From: Prevotellaceae bacterium | Lineage (GTDB): Bacteria > Bacteroidota > Bacteroidia > Bacteroidales > Bacteroidaceae | DNA: 64,000 bases | Direction of reading: 5' to 3' | Assembly: GCA_028723455.1 (NCBI GenBank) | Contig: JAQYEW010000012.1 | Coordinates: 1-64,000, forward strand | In this document: one piece after another, positions 7,335 through 16,444 of the stretch | Layout: every line of letters starts with the position of its first letter | Numbering within the stretch: the first letter of the stretch is position 1 | Made by a program: the position numbers and the translations under genes | The notes under the pieces: generated by a model | Database searches by the model: none | The model's input: the letters and a program-made list of their open reading frames with translations, nothing else | What the model was told of the DNA's origin: nothing

Positions 7335-10205
7335 GTGAACACACACAAATTTGCAGTCGCTTTGATAGCAAGCACAATAGCCGTGCTTGCCTTTGCCGTA
7401 TCTCCTGCCCGCTACGCCTTCATGCGCAGCCCGATGACCACGGACAGCGTTACTGCTGACAGCATTGCAGCAGACAGCAGCAAATCCCCAAAAACATTGC
7501 CCGACACCATCCGCCGCCAGTTGACCGTGGACAGCGTATTGCGCAGTGTGAGCGCCGACTCCATTGCCGCCATGCTGCGGCGCGGCAAGGTGCTGGAAGT
7601 TGCGCCGGACAGCACAAAAATCAAGCAAGCGCCCAAGGACAGTCTCCCCACCAGCAAGAGCGCCCTTGACATGCCCGTTTCCTATAGTGCGAAAGACTCT
7701 ATCGTCTTTGACTACGCCAGTTCACGTGCCTATCTTTATGGCGAGGGAAAAATCAATTATGAACGCCTGGAGTTGGATGCGGATGAAATATCCATGTCTC
7801 TGGACAGCAGCATCGTTCATGCCAACGGCCGTACGGACTCTGCCGGAGTAGTCCAAGGCAAGCCCACCTTCAAACAAGGAGAGGACAGCTACGAACCCGA
7901 CCGCATCAGCTACAACTTCAAGACCCGCAAAGCGTTCATCAGCAATGTCTACACCGAGCAAGGCGAAGGATTCCTTATCAGTGAGCAAAGCAAGCGCGAC
8001 AGTTCGGGCACCGTTTACCTTCATGGCGGCAAGTACACGACCTGCGACGACGAGCATCCTCATTTCTATCTGAAGATGACAACGGCCAAAATGAAACCGG
8101 GCCAGCGCGTTGTCTTTGGCCCCGCCTATCTTGTTGTGCAGGACGTACCCCTCCCCTTAGCCATCCCCTACGGATTCTTCCCCTTCAGCAAGAGCTACAG
8201 CAGCGGCATTATCATGCCCACCTATGGCGACGAGACCACACGCGGCTTCTACCTGCGCGACGGCGGCTACTATTTCGCCATCAGCGACAAAATGGATCTC
8301 AAACTGCTGGGCGAAATCTACACGAAAGGTTCTTGGGGACTGAGCGCCAACACCGTCTACAACAAACGCTACCGCTTCAGCGGTAATTTCTATGCCAGTT
8401 ACCAAAACACGAAAACGGGCGACAAGAACATGCCCGATTACAGTGTTTCCAAGAGTTTCAAGGTAACCTGGAGCCATCGGCAGGACGCGAAAGCCAATCC
8501 CACGCAAAGCTTCAGCGCCAGCGTAAACTTCGCCACAAGTTCTTACGAACGCAACAATCTGACATCCATGTACAACCCAGAGAGCTATACGCAAAGTACG
8601 CGAACCAGCTCTGTGGCCTACAGCAAGACATTCTCGAAAATCGGTCTTACATTGAGCACGACCTGGAACCTGAGCCAGAACATGCGGGACAGCAGCATCT
8701 CCATGACCCTGCCCTCTATCAATATCTCCCTGAACCGCTTCTATCCCTTCAAGCGCAAGAAGATGGTAGGGGCGGAACGCTGGTACGAGAAGATATCCAT
8801 GAGCTACACGGGTACGCTGTCGAACAGCATCAATACCAAGGAGGACAAGCTGCTACATAGCAACCTCATCAAAGACTGGCGCAACGGCATGCGACACAAC
8901 GTGCCCATCAGCGCTTCCTTTTCGCTGTTGAACTATATCAACGTAACGCCTTCCTTCAACTTTACCGACCGCATGTACAGCTACAAAGTCATGCAGAGTT
9001 GGGACACCAACCGACAGGTTGTAGCGCGCGACACCATCTATGGCTTCAATAACGTTTATAACTATAACCTTGCCGTATCGGCCAACACGAAACTCTACGG
9101 CATGTACACTCCCCTGCCATGGTTCGGCGGCAAGAAGATAGCGGCTATCCGCCACGTCTTCACGCCCACCGTCAGCTTCAGCTATGCCCCGGACTTCGGG
9201 CAGGCACGCTATGGCTATTGGGACACCTATGTTCGCACAGACGCCAACGGCAACGTGTCCACCGTCAGCTATTCGCCATACGCCGGTTCGCTCTACGGCA
9301 CGGTAAGCAAGGGCAAGACGGGCAGCATCAGCATGGATGTGTCCAACAACATAGAAATGAAAGTACGTACAAACAATGATAGCGTTCCCTTCAAGAAAAT
9401 CAGCCTCATTGACGAACTGGGCGGCAGCCTGAGCTATAACATGGCCGCCCCCTCACGCAAATGGAGTAATCTAAGTATGCGCCTGCGCCTAAAGCTGACC
9501 AAAAGCTACACCTTCAGCATGAATGCCGTCTTTGCCACCTATGCCTACGAGAAGGACGACAAGGGGAACATCTATGTGGGCGAACATACGGAATGGAGCC
9601 GCGGACGCTTCGGACGCTTCCAAGGCATGTCCCAAAATATCAGCTACACCTTCAACAACGACACCTTCCGCAAACTCTTCGGCAAGAAGACCCGGGAAGA
9701 GAACGATCAGAAACAAGAGGAGGAAGAAGAAGAAACGGACCCCGAGAACCAAAATGTTGACCCCGACCGCGCGCGCTCCCAGAACAGTGCCAGAAAAGGC
9801 GAGGGCGGACTCACGGAGGACGGATATGTAAAATTCCAAATGCCCTGGAGTTTCAGCGTCAGCTACGGCATTACAATACGGGAGAACACCAGCGGCCGCT
9901 TCCGCGAAAAGCGCATGCGTTATCCCTATAAGCTGTCCCATACCCTGAACTTCAGCGGCAACATACGCATCAGTGAAGGATGGAACATCAATTTCAGCAG
10001 CGGCTATGACTTTAATTTCCACAAGCTCAGCATGACCACGGCCTCGCTTTCGCGCGACCTCCACTGTTTCTCCATGTCTTGCTCGATGGTTATTGCGCCC
10101 TATCGCAGCTACAACTTCACATTCGCCTGCGACGCGGCCACGTTGAGCGACGTGCTGAAATGGAAGAAACAGAGCAGCTACGGAAGCAATATAGATTGGT
10201 ATTAG
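7335..10205 (+). CDS. LptD-like LPS-assembly outer-membrane protein
   Basis: This 956-aa protein is read from a GTG start and has an N-terminal signal/anchor (about 5-22). A Ser/Asp/Ala-rich linker is followed by an OstA/LptA-like beta-jellyroll (about 120-270; for example YGEGKINYERLELDADEI and FISNVYTEQGEGFLISE). Then comes a long beta-barrel region of alternating aromatic strands (about 290-956) with a charged insertion rich in Glu/Asp around 785-820. This matches the Bacteroidetes version of LptD/OstA, which inserts lipopolysaccharide into the outer leaflet. The ends DWY-type aromatic. It has its own promoter, and a terminator separates it from the convergent gapA. Confidence 0.8.
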   Translation: MNTHKFAVALIASTIAVLAFAVSPARYAFMRSPMTTDSVTADSIAADSSKSPKTLPDTIRRQLTVDSVLRSVSADSIAAMLRRGKVLEVAPDSTKIKQAPKDSLPTSKSALDMPVSYSAKDSIVFDYASSRAYLYGEGKINYERLELDADEISMSLDSSIVHANGRTDSAGVVQGKPTFKQGEDSYEPDRISYNFKTRKAFISNVYTEQGEGFLISEQSKRDSSGTVYLHGGKYTTCDDEHPHFYLKMTTAKMKPGQRVVFGPAYLVVQDVPLPLAIPYGFFPFSKSYSSGIIMPTYGDETTRGFYLRDGGYYFAISDKMDLKLLGEIYTKGSWGLSANTVYNKRYRFSGNFYASYQNTKTGDKNMPDYSVSKSFKVTWSHRQDAKANPTQSFSASVNFATSSYERNNLTSMYNPESYTQSTRTSSVAYSKTFSKIGLTLSTTWNLSQNMRDSSISMTLPSINISLNRFYPFKRKKMVGAERWYEKISMSYTGTLSNSINTKEDKLLHSNLIKDWRNGMRHNVPISASFSLLNYINVTPSFNFTDRMYSYKVMQSWDTNRQVVARDTIYGFNNVYNYNLAVSANTKLYGMYTPLPWFGGKKIAAIRHVFTPTVSFSYAPDFGQARYGYWDTYVRTDANGNVSTVSYSPYAGSLYGTVSKGKTGSISMDVSNNIEMKVRTNNDSVPFKKISLIDELGGSLSYNMAAPSRKWSNLSMRLRLKLTKSYTFSMNAVFATYAYEKDDKGNIYVGEHTEWSRGRFGRFQGMSQNISYTFNNDTFRKLFGKKTREENDQKQEEEEEETDPENQNVDPDRARSQNSARKGEGGLTEDGYVKFQMPWSFSVSYGITIRENTSGRFREKRMRYPYKLSHTLNFSGNIRISEGWNINFSSGYDFNFHKLSMTTASLSRDLHCFSMSCSMVIAPYRSYNFTFACDAATLSDVLKWKKQSSYGSNIDWY

Positions 10206-10230
10206 CCACCCACCCCACCCACCAAGCACG

Positions 10231-10275
10231 AAAAAAGAAGACTGCCAAGGCGCAATGCCCTGGCAGTCTTTTTTG
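10231..10275. terminator. Bidirectional terminator between lptD-like gene and gapA
   Basis: The stem AAGACTGCCA (10238-10247) pairs with TGGCAGTCTT (10261-10270), with two further G-C pairs inside after one mismatch. It is flanked by A6 on the left and T6 on the right, giving U-tracts in both directions between two convergent genes. Confidence 0.85.
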
Positions 10276-10303
10276 TTTAACCTCAAGCGGTTTCGCGAAG
10301 GGA

Positions 10304-11335
10304 TTAGCCCAACTCGGCGAAGTACTTGATGGTGCGAACCATCTGAGAGGTGTAAGAGTTCTCGTTGTCGTACCAAGATACAACCTGAACCTGATAGGTA
10401 TCCTCGTCGATCTTGCTAACCATGGTCTGGGTAGCGTCGAACAGAGAACCGAACTTCATGCCGATGATGTCGCTTGAAACGATCTCCTCGTTGGTGTAAC
10501 CGAAGCTCTCGGTAGCGGCAGCCTCCATGGCAGCGTTGATACCGGCAACGGTAACGTCCTTACCCTTAACAACGGCAACCAGGATAGTGGTAGAACCGGT
10601 GGGAGTGGGGATACGCTGTGCAGAACCGATCAGCTTGCCGTTCAACTCGGGAATTACGAGGCCGATAGCCTTGGCGGCACCCGTTGAGTTGGGAACGATG
10701 TTGCAAGCGCCGGCACGGCTACGACGCAGGTCGCCCTTGCGCTGAGGACCGTCCAGAATCATCTGGTCGCCAGTGTAAGCGTGGATGGTAGACATGATAC
10801 CTGAAGAAATGGGAGCGTAAGCGTTCAGCGCAGCTGCCATGGGAGCCAAGCAGTTGGTGGTGCAGGAAGCAGCGGAGATAACCTTATCCTCGGCGGTCAG
10901 GGTCTCGTGGTTAACGTTGTAAACGATGGTGGGCAGGTCGTTACCGGCGGGAGCAGAGATAACAACCTTCTTGGCGCCTGCTGCAAGGTGGGCGGAAGCC
11001 TTCTCCTTTGAAGTATAGAAACCGGTGCACTCGAGAACAACGTCTACATTGTTGGCAGCCCAGGGGCAGTTAGCAGCGTCCTTCTCGGCAGAGATCTTAA
11101 TCTCCTTGCCGTCAACGATGATTGAATCCTCTGTTGACTCTACAGTGTGCTTGCCCTCACCGAACTTGCCGGCGAAACCACCCTGAGCGGTGTCATACTT
11201 CAAGAGGTGAGCCAGCATTGCGGGGCTGGTCAGGTCATTGATTGCCACTACCTCATAACCCTCAGCCTCGAACATCTGACGGAAAGCGAGACGACCGATA
11301 CGGCCGAAACCATTAATAGCTACTTTAGTTGCCAT
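10304..11335 (-). CDS. gapA: Glyceraldehyde-3-phosphate dehydrogenase, type I
   Basis: This 343-aa enzyme converts glyceraldehyde-3-phosphate, NAD+ and phosphate to 1,3-bisphosphoglycerate. It starts [20 protein letters not shown] (Rossmann fold) and has the catalytic [12 protein letters not shown] block with the active-site cysteine near residue 158. The C-terminal [15 protein letters not shown] helix is typical. Codon choice is strongly biased, as expected for a highly expressed glycolytic gene. It is transcribed alone. Confidence 0.97.
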   Translation of the reverse strand: MATKVAINGFGRIGRLAFRQMFEAEGYEVVAINDLTSPAMLAHLLKYDTAQGGFAGKFGEGKHTVESTEDSIIVDGKEIKISAEKDAANCPWAANNVDVVLECTGFYTSKEKASAHLAAGAKKVVISAPAGNDLPTIVYNVNHETLTAEDKVISAASCTTNCLAPMAAALNAYAPISSGIMSTIHAYTGDQMILDGPQRKGDLRRSRAGACNIVPNSTGAAKAIGLVIPELNGKLIGSAQRIPTPTGSTTILVAVVKGKDVTVAGINAAMEAAATESFGYTNEEIVSSDIIGMKFGSLFDATQTMVSKIDEDTYQVQVVSWYDNENSYTSQMVRTIKYFAELG

Positions 11336-11426
11336 TGTTTAGAATTTTAAATGAATAACTTAATAGTTGAATAACTCTTTTTTTATTTCTAATACCTAAA
11401 ATGCAATTCTTTTATATATTGCGATG

Positions 11427-11434
11427 CAAAATTA
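11427..11434 (-). promoter_or_regulatory. -7 element for gapA
   Basis: The minus strand reads TAATTTTG (TAnnTTTG) about 90 nt upstream of the gapA ATG. It lies close to the divergent -7 element at 11447-11454, so the two promoters overlap. Confidence 0.6.
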
Positions 11435-11446
11435 CAAAAAAGTTTT

Positions 11447-11454
11447 TACATTTG
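11447..11454 (+). promoter_or_regulatory. -7 element for the outer-membrane beta-barrel gene
   Basis: TACATTTG matches TAnnTTTG, 39 nt before the ATG at 11494. It is back to back with the gapA promoter. Confidence 0.5.
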
Positions 11455-11493
11455 TACCTTGAAAGCACATTAAATTTTTAAACACTTACAATT

Positions 11494-12189
11494 ATGAAGA
11501 AAATTTTCTTTGCCGCCGTTGCGCTGCTTTTCTCCGCCAACGCCATGGCACTGGACAACGAGCCTGAAGTCGGCATCACCACTACCGCATTCCTGGGAAT
11601 GAACATCAGCAACATCAACAACACCGCCCTTGACGCAAAAGTGGGCGGAAAGGCCGGTGTGAGGTTTGACTATGTCCTTCCCAACGCCCACGGCACTTAC
11701 GTGTCCTCCGGCCTGGCATGGAGCATGAAGGGCGCAAAGAAGGACCGCCCCTACGCCATCCCCGGCACCTCAACCACAATGGACGCCACATACAAGACCA
11801 ATCTTCATTACCTGGAGATTCCCATTCACGTTGGCTTCCGCTACAACATGGACAAGCAGTTCGGCTTCTACGGAGAGTTCGGCCCCTACTTTGCCATCGG
11901 CTTCGCCGGCAGACAGTCCGTCAACATTGATGCCGACGGTTATTCTCAGGTCGAGAAGGACTTCCGCTATAACTCATTCAAGAACAGCAGCACGCTGACC
12001 TCTTACCAACGCTGGGACGCTGGCATGGGCTTCCTGGTGGGCGCCGAATACAACCAGCACTACAACCTGACCTTGGGTTTTGACTGGGGTATCACGGACA
12101 TGTTCCGCGACAAGTACCGCGACGCCAATCTCCCCGGCTACGAACCCAGAAACTTCGCTTTCACCCTGGCCTTCGGCTATCGTTTCTAA
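11494..12189 (+). CDS. Small outer-membrane beta-barrel protein (PorT/OmpW-like fold)
   Basis: This 231-aa protein has a clear signal peptide (MKKIFFAAVALLFSANAMA, about 1-19) followed by alternating beta-strands such as AGVRFDYVLPN, LHYLEIPIHVGFRYNMD and FGFYGEFGPYFAIGF, and ends in an aromatic residue (FGYRF), the usual barrel-insertion signal. The YLEIPIHVGFRY strand is typical of PorT-like/outer-membrane-protein beta-barrel domains in Bacteroidetes. The specific function is unknown. It is monocistronic, with an inverted repeat after the stop. Confidence 0.8.
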   Translation: MKKIFFAAVALLFSANAMALDNEPEVGITTTAFLGMNISNINNTALDAKVGGKAGVRFDYVLPNAHGTYVSSGLAWSMKGAKKDRPYAIPGTSTTMDATYKTNLHYLEIPIHVGFRYNMDKQFGFYGEFGPYFAIGFAGRQSVNIDADGYSQVEKDFRYNSFKNSSTLTSYQRWDAGMGFLVGAEYNQHYNLTLGFDWGITDMFRDKYRDANLPGYEPRNFAFTLAFGYRF

Positions 12190-12200
12190 GCAAATAGGCA

Positions 12201-12246
12201 AACAAGTATTCCCCGTCCGACAAGAATCGGGCGGGGAATTCTTGTT
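12201..12246 (+). terminator. Inverted repeat/terminator after the beta-barrel gene
   Basis: Arms at 12201-12220 and 12227-12246 pair over 20 positions with two mismatches (core ATTCCCCG / CGGGGAAT) around a 6-nt loop. The downstream U-tract is weak, so it may act only as an mRNA-stabilising hairpin before the cyclophilin gene. Confidence 0.6.
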
Positions 12247-12270
12247 CAAAACGTCAATAAAACAAAATAC

Positions 12271-13005
12271 ATGGCAAAAGTAAAGATTACGACAACAATG
12301 GGCGACATCGTTGTGCGCCTCTATGACGAGACACCACTGCACCGCGACAATTTCCTGAAACTGGCGCGCGAGGGCTTCTACGACAACACGCTCTTCCACC
12401 GTGTCATCCGCAACTTCATGATTCAAGGCGGCGACCCCGACAGCGTGGACGCGCCCGCCGGCAAACAACTGGGCGTGGGCGGTCCGGGATATACCATTGC
12501 CGCTGAAATACAGCCTACGCTCTTCCACAAACGCGGTGCTCTGGCCGCAGCACGCCAGAGCGACGAGGTGAACCCCCGACGCGAGAGCAGCGGAAGCCAG
12601 TTCTACATCGTTTGGGGACAGCAATACAACGCGAACCAACTGAAACAAATGGAACGCCAGTTGGAAATGCAGGCTGCCCAAACCGCTTTCCAGCGCATGG
12701 CCAACGAACGCCGCGCAGAAATCATGCAGATGCGCAAGAACCGCGACCAGGCTGGCCTGCAAACCCTGCAAGACGAACTGGCAGCCAAGGCGGAAGCCGA
12801 AGCCAAACAACAGGGAAGTCTGAGTGAAGCGCAGCGCGAGGCATACACCACCGTGGGCGGAACGCCGCACCTGGACAACCAGTACACCGTTTTTGGCGAG
12901 GTGGAAAACGGGCTGGATGTGGTGGAGAGAATCCAAAACGCAGCGACACAACGCGGCGACCGCCCCAAAGAAGACATTAAAATAATCGCCGCAAAAGAAA
13001 TTTAA
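12271..13005 (+). CDS. Cyclophilin-type peptidyl-prolyl cis-trans isomerase with helical insertion
   Basis: This 244-aa protein catalyses prolyl isomerisation. Cyclophilin blocks are present: HRVIRNFMIQGGDP (about 47-60), SSGSQFYIVWG (about 107-117) and the late TVFGEVENGLDVVERI (about 208-223). Between them, residues about 118-195 form a charged, Gln/Ala/Arg-rich helical insertion not found in minimal cyclophilins but seen in Bacteroidetes members. There is no signal peptide, so it is probably cytoplasmic. Confidence 0.9.
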   Translation: MAKVKITTTMGDIVVRLYDETPLHRDNFLKLAREGFYDNTLFHRVIRNFMIQGGDPDSVDAPAGKQLGVGGPGYTIAAEIQPTLFHKRGALAAARQSDEVNPRRESSGSQFYIVWGQQYNANQLKQMERQLEMQAAQTAFQRMANERRAEIMQMRKNRDQAGLQTLQDELAAKAEAEAKQQGSLSEAQREAYTTVGGTPHLDNQYTVFGEVENGLDVVERIQNAATQRGDRPKEDIKIIAAKEI

Positions 13006-13080
13006 GGCAAAAAAAACAAAAATGTTATTTTGAAACAAAAATAAGGATTTTCACTTACATTTTGATTTCACGAAAGTCAA

Positions 13081-13136
13081 ATTACTGGGCTTTTTTCCGG
13101 ACAAAGTACAACTCCCACGAAAATAAGCCCAGTAAT
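13081..13136. repeat. Perfect 12-bp inverted repeat
   Basis: ATTACTGGGCTT at 13081-13092 is the exact reverse complement of 13125-13136. The left arm is followed by TTTT, so on the plus strand it could act as a terminator for the cyclophilin gene only if the upstream arm paired elsewhere. A structured RNA or protein-binding site is equally possible. Confidence 0.6.
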
Positions 13137-13171
13137 CTATTCTTTGCATCATACTGTATATCAGTATTTTA

Positions 13172-13181
13172 CCCCCCCCCC
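13172..13181. repeat. C10 homopolymer tract
   Basis: Ten consecutive C residues lie in the AT-rich region upstream of the exopolysaccharide operon. Such tracts are prone to polymerase slippage and can cause length variation between cells. Confidence 0.8.
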
Positions 13182-13529
13182 ATTATATCGGAAAAATGAA
13201 GCTATGGAGGAGCGTCGCTAATCGGGCATTTTGGGTAAGATTTTTTATAAGTAAAATCTCCAAAACACGTATTTGAATCCGAAAAAACATATAATTATTT
13301 TGAAAAATCAAAACGAAAAACAAAAAAACACGTATAATCTGCCGGCAAACATGTTTCATCCGGCCTTTGATTTTTCCAGAACACCTCAAAAAGCGTCAAA
13401 TATTAAAATAACAGTTTTGACAGCCAATGCGTCATCTTGCTTTCTTTTTGATATACAACAAATAAACGTTTGCACAAAACCAAATGCAAAAAACAACCCG
13501 AATCTTAAAGTCGGAAAAAAAATAATGCT

Positions 13530-13537
13530 TACCTTTG
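13530..13537 (+). promoter_or_regulatory. -7 element of the exopolysaccharide operon
   Basis: TACCTTTG matches TAnnTTTG, 53 nt before the ATG at 13591. No clear -33 TTTG is present at the correct spacing, which may mean that an activator is needed. Confidence 0.55.
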
Positions 13538-13590
13538 CAGTCCGTTCCCCCCTCAAAGGGAAATTATATTTAGACGAAAGAAAAAGGTAA

Positions 13591-14922
13591 ATGTTTGTTA
13601 AAGTACTGAGGAGAGTATTATCAATCACGTTAATATTGTCCGTGCTGATAATCGCTGCCGTACTCGTGTTCTTCCGGGGTACGGCGATGGATGTTTTGCA
13701 GGTGGACGGTATATTGACACCAGGTATTGTTGACCGGAATCTCTACCTGTTTGATTATCTGCAATATTTCATGTATCTATTGCAAAACCAGTTTCGCGAT
13801 GCGGCCCTGGTTGTCATGATTGCGTATTATATAATTATTTTTTCGTTCATAGTTACGTTTTCAATACTTTTCTTTGCAGCGCAACGTGCTTACAAGAACC
13901 ACAAGAAACAGAGGGAATACGAAAACCTGAAAGAAAAATACAGGCAGAAGGTCTATGACATCATCACCTCTCCCGAACTCATCAGCCCCATAACCATCCT
14001 TCGCGATTTGGAATTGGAGGATGCCAAGATGACCACGAAACAACAGGACGTATGGGTGCGTATGATGGTTAACGTAAGGGCCAGCCTGCCCTTGGAGCAA
14101 GTTACGGAGACAACGACAAAGAACATCAACGCGCTGGGCGACGCGCTGAACCTGTCGCTCTACTTGGTGCGTACCATGCGCACGGGAACGCTGGTTGAGA
14201 AGAAAATCGCCATCGAGAGTTTCACCTTCCTGGGTATCTTCGGCCAGTTTGGCGTACTGGCACGCGAATTGAACGCACAGGATTTCGGTCTGAACAAGCG
14301 TGCGCGCATCTTCACGGCCCGCAACAGCAGCAACGACAGCCTGAACTACCTGGAGCCAATCTTTCGGGAGAGTTTCAACAAAATTGACGCCATCAAGATT
14401 TTCGAGATTTACCAGCAGCGACACGACGAAGGCAACCCCATGCCCAATTTCCTGAGTATCATCAGCGACAAGCTTAGCCCTTGGGCACAGGCCGCGCTGG
14501 TATATATGCACGGCTATTGGTGTGAGGAGAGCGAACTGAAACAAATATGGCCTTATCTGGACAGCATGGAGGAAGAGGTTCGTCTGCAAGTGGTGGAAGC
14601 CCTGGCCTTCAGGCGTCAGAATTCAGCGGAAAAGCTCCTGATAGACCGCTTTGACAAAGAAACGAAAAGCATACGCATCACCATCATGCTGGCCATCTTC
14701 AAGTTGGGTTCCGGACGTGCCCAGAATTTCTTCCTGCATTGCTACCAACACGCTGACGACAACCAATTACGCACGCTGGCGCTAAGTGCCCTGTACGGCT
14801 ATAACGAAGAAAGTCGTCAGATATACGAGAAACTGAAGCTTGCATCGGAGCAAAAGGAAGACTTCCCCGACCGAGGCATTGACATGGAAGAGAACGATAA
14901 CCTGCAAGACATCCCATTGTAA
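13591..14922 (+). CDS. Membrane-anchored HEAT-repeat protein of the exopolysaccharide operon
   Basis: This 443-aa protein has two transmembrane helices (about 8-28 and 71-96), then a basic coiled stretch (QRAYKNHKKQREYENLKEKYRQK) and an alpha-helical cytoplasmic region with HEAT-like repeats (for example EVRLQVVEALAFRRQNSAEKL and IRITIMLAIFKLGSGRA). No catalytic motif is seen. It ends 4 nt before the GT2 synthase start and is clearly cotranscribed with it. By position it could be a scaffold or regulatory partner of the synthase, analogous in place but not in sequence to PgaD-type accessory subunits. That role is inference. Confidence 0.8.
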   Translation: MFVKVLRRVLSITLILSVLIIAAVLVFFRGTAMDVLQVDGILTPGIVDRNLYLFDYLQYFMYLLQNQFRDAALVVMIAYYIIIFSFIVTFSILFFAAQRAYKNHKKQREYENLKEKYRQKVYDIITSPELISPITILRDLELEDAKMTTKQQDVWVRMMVNVRASLPLEQVTETTTKNINALGDALNLSLYLVRTMRTGTLVEKKIAIESFTFLGIFGQFGVLARELNAQDFGLNKRARIFTARNSSNDSLNYLEPIFRESFNKIDAIKIFEIYQQRHDEGNPMPNFLSIISDKLSPWAQAALVYMHGYWCEESELKQIWPYLDSMEEEVRLQVVEALAFRRQNSAEKLLIDRFDKETKSIRITIMLAIFKLGSGRAQNFFLHCYQHADDNQLRTLALSALYGYNEESRQIYEKLKLASEQKEDFPDRGIDMEENDNLQDIPL

Positions 14923-14926
14923 GGCA

Positions 14927-16438
14927 ATGAAAGACATTATATTCTATTTCTTCGGAAACGCGGTGATTTTCTACACGGCGGCATTGGTGCTGTGCTACAT
15001 CATCATGTCCATCGCCAGCTTTGTAAGCACGACGTACAACCGCACCATCTACATCGAAAAGCACGACCTGGAGGCCTTGAACAGCAGCCCCTTCACACCG
15101 GGCGTGAGTATTGTCTCGCCGGCCTATAACGAGGAGCTGAACATCGTGGATAACGTGAACTCCTTCCTCATGCAGAACTATCCCAAGTTCGAGGTAATCA
15201 TCGTGAACGACGGCTCGAAGGACCAAACCCTGGAGAAGCTGATAGAGAATTTCCAACTGATGGAGGTTCCCTATCGCTACAACGAACTGATTCATGCCGC
15301 ACCCTTCAAGCGTCTGTTCCGCTCCACGAACCCCAAATATCACCGCCTGACGGTTGTCGACAAGGTGAACGGCGGCACCAAGGCCGATGCCATCAACGCA
15401 GGCATCAACGTGGCACGCTATCCCTGGTTCGTGAATACGGACGTAGACTGTATCCTGCCTGTCAACGCCATCTACCGCTGCATCAACGTCGTACTGCGCC
15501 ACCGCAACGTTACGGCGATTTCAGCAGCCATGACCATGAGTAACGGCTGTACGGTAAAGGACGGACAGATTCAACACCGCCGCTGCTCCTGGAGTCCTCT
15601 GCCCATGTTCCAGACGCTGGAGTATATGCGTTCCTTCTTTCTTGGAAAGATGGCCTGGAGCACCATCAACGCCCTGCCCAACGTGTCGGGTGGTTTCGGC
15701 TTCCTGAACACCAAAGCGGTAATCGAGGCGGGAGGCTACGACGGCAGCAGCTTTGCCGAGGACATGGAGATGCTGCTCAGCCTGCTGCGCTATACCCACG
15801 ACAACGACAAGCCCTACCGCGTCATCCAGATTCCCTATACGGCTTGCTGGACGGAGGGACCCTCGACGCTGAAGATTCTCTACCGCCAGCGAAAGCGCTG
15901 GGCGAGCGGTCTGGTGCAGTGCCTGCGCCAGCACAGCGACCTGATTGGCAAGCCGCGCTATGGATTGACCGGCATGATTACCCTCCCCTATATGGTTCTC
16001 TTCGAGCTTTTGGCTCCTATCATCGAGTTTTCCGGTTTCCTGTTCACCATTTACCTGGCCTTCATTGGTGCCGTAAACTGGCAGACGGCCATCGTCATCT
16101 TTGCCAGTATCTATCTGTTCAGCTTCAGCGTGAACATGGTGGTGATGGTTATTGACTGGATTTGCGGCAGCACCTTTGACCGCAAACGCGAATACATCAA
16201 GTGTGTTGTTGCGGCCATCCTGGAGCCTATCGTCTATCACCCCATCATTGTATATTGCAGCATCCGAGGCTATCTCTTCATGCTCATGGGCAAGGAACTG
16301 AAGTGGGGCGAAATGACCCGCCGACGCCACCAGGGCGCCCAGGCGACGGACGGCGAAACGGCATCCGGAGAGAAAGGCGAACAAGCGGAACAAACTCAGG
16401 AACAAACACAAACGACACAACCCTCCTCAGAAGCGTAA
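14927..16438 (+). CDS. Processive family 2 glycosyltransferase (PgaC/cellulose-synthase-like)
   Basis: This 503-aa membrane enzyme has an N-terminal helix (about 4-32), a GT-A catalytic domain and a C-terminal membrane cluster (about 335-460). The catalytic signature is complete: PAYNEE (65-70), NDGS (94-97), TDVD as the DxD motif (171-174), the AED catalytic base (277-279) and QRKRW (321-325), the QxxRW motif of processive synthases. Such enzymes polymerise UDP-sugars, often UDP-GlcNAc, and extrude the chain. The frame is open upstream to 14840, but that part overlaps the HEAT gene; the ATG at 14927 gives a 4-nt gap and a start inside the first helix. The sugar specificity is not readable. 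Confidence 0.9.
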   Translation: MKDIIFYFFGNAVIFYTAALVLCYIIMSIASFVSTTYNRTIYIEKHDLEALNSSPFTPGVSIVSPAYNEELNIVDNVNSFLMQNYPKFEVIIVNDGSKDQTLEKLIENFQLMEVPYRYNELIHAAPFKRLFRSTNPKYHRLTVVDKVNGGTKADAINAGINVARYPWFVNTDVDCILPVNAIYRCINVVLRHRNVTAISAAMTMSNGCTVKDGQIQHRRCSWSPLPMFQTLEYMRSFFLGKMAWSTINALPNVSGGFGFLNTKAVIEAGGYDGSSFAEDMEMLLSLLRYTHDNDKPYRVIQIPYTACWTEGPSTLKILYRQRKRWASGLVQCLRQHSDLIGKPRYGLTGMITLPYMVLFELLAPIIEFSGFLFTIYLAFIGAVNWQTAIVIFASIYLFSFSVNMVVMVIDWICGSTFDRKREYIKCVVAAILEPIVYHPIIVYCSIRGYLFMLMGKELKWGEMTRRRHQGAQATDGETASGEKGEQAEQTQEQTQTTQPSSEA

Positions 16439-16444
16439 CGAATC

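Larger units (their letters stand above)
13006..13590. other. 585-bp AT-rich intergenic region with C10 tract and inverted repeats
   Basis: No convincing gene is present. Visible structure: a hairpin TTTGATTT/AAGTCAAA (13061-13081); a perfect 12-bp inverted repeat ATTACTGGGCTT/AAGCCCAGTAAT (13081-13092 and 13125-13136) with a 32-nt loop; a run of ten C residues (13172-13181); and AGATTTT/AAAATCT (about 13238-13258). It lies directly upstream of the exopolysaccharide operon, and the composition is much more AT-rich than its surroundings. This could be a long regulatory leader or the remains of a transferred segment. Confidence 0.6.

Noticed and set aside
11974-13038. 354-aa open frame on the minus strand
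   Set aside because: Antisense to the beta-barrel and cyclophilin genes, both of which have recognisable domains.
13196-13276. 26-codon frame starting MKLWRSV in the intergenic region
   Set aside because: It is an amphipathic-looking small peptide but has no conserved context or good ribosome site; it could be chance.
13273-13590. 105-aa open frame before the exopolysaccharide operon
   Set aside because: It lies in AT-rich intergenic DNA, contains the likely operon promoter, and the product is low in complexity with no family resemblance.
14840-14926. Upstream extension of the GT2 synthase frame
   Set aside because: It overlaps the HEAT gene by many codons, and the ATG at 14927 fits the family and the 4-nt gap.
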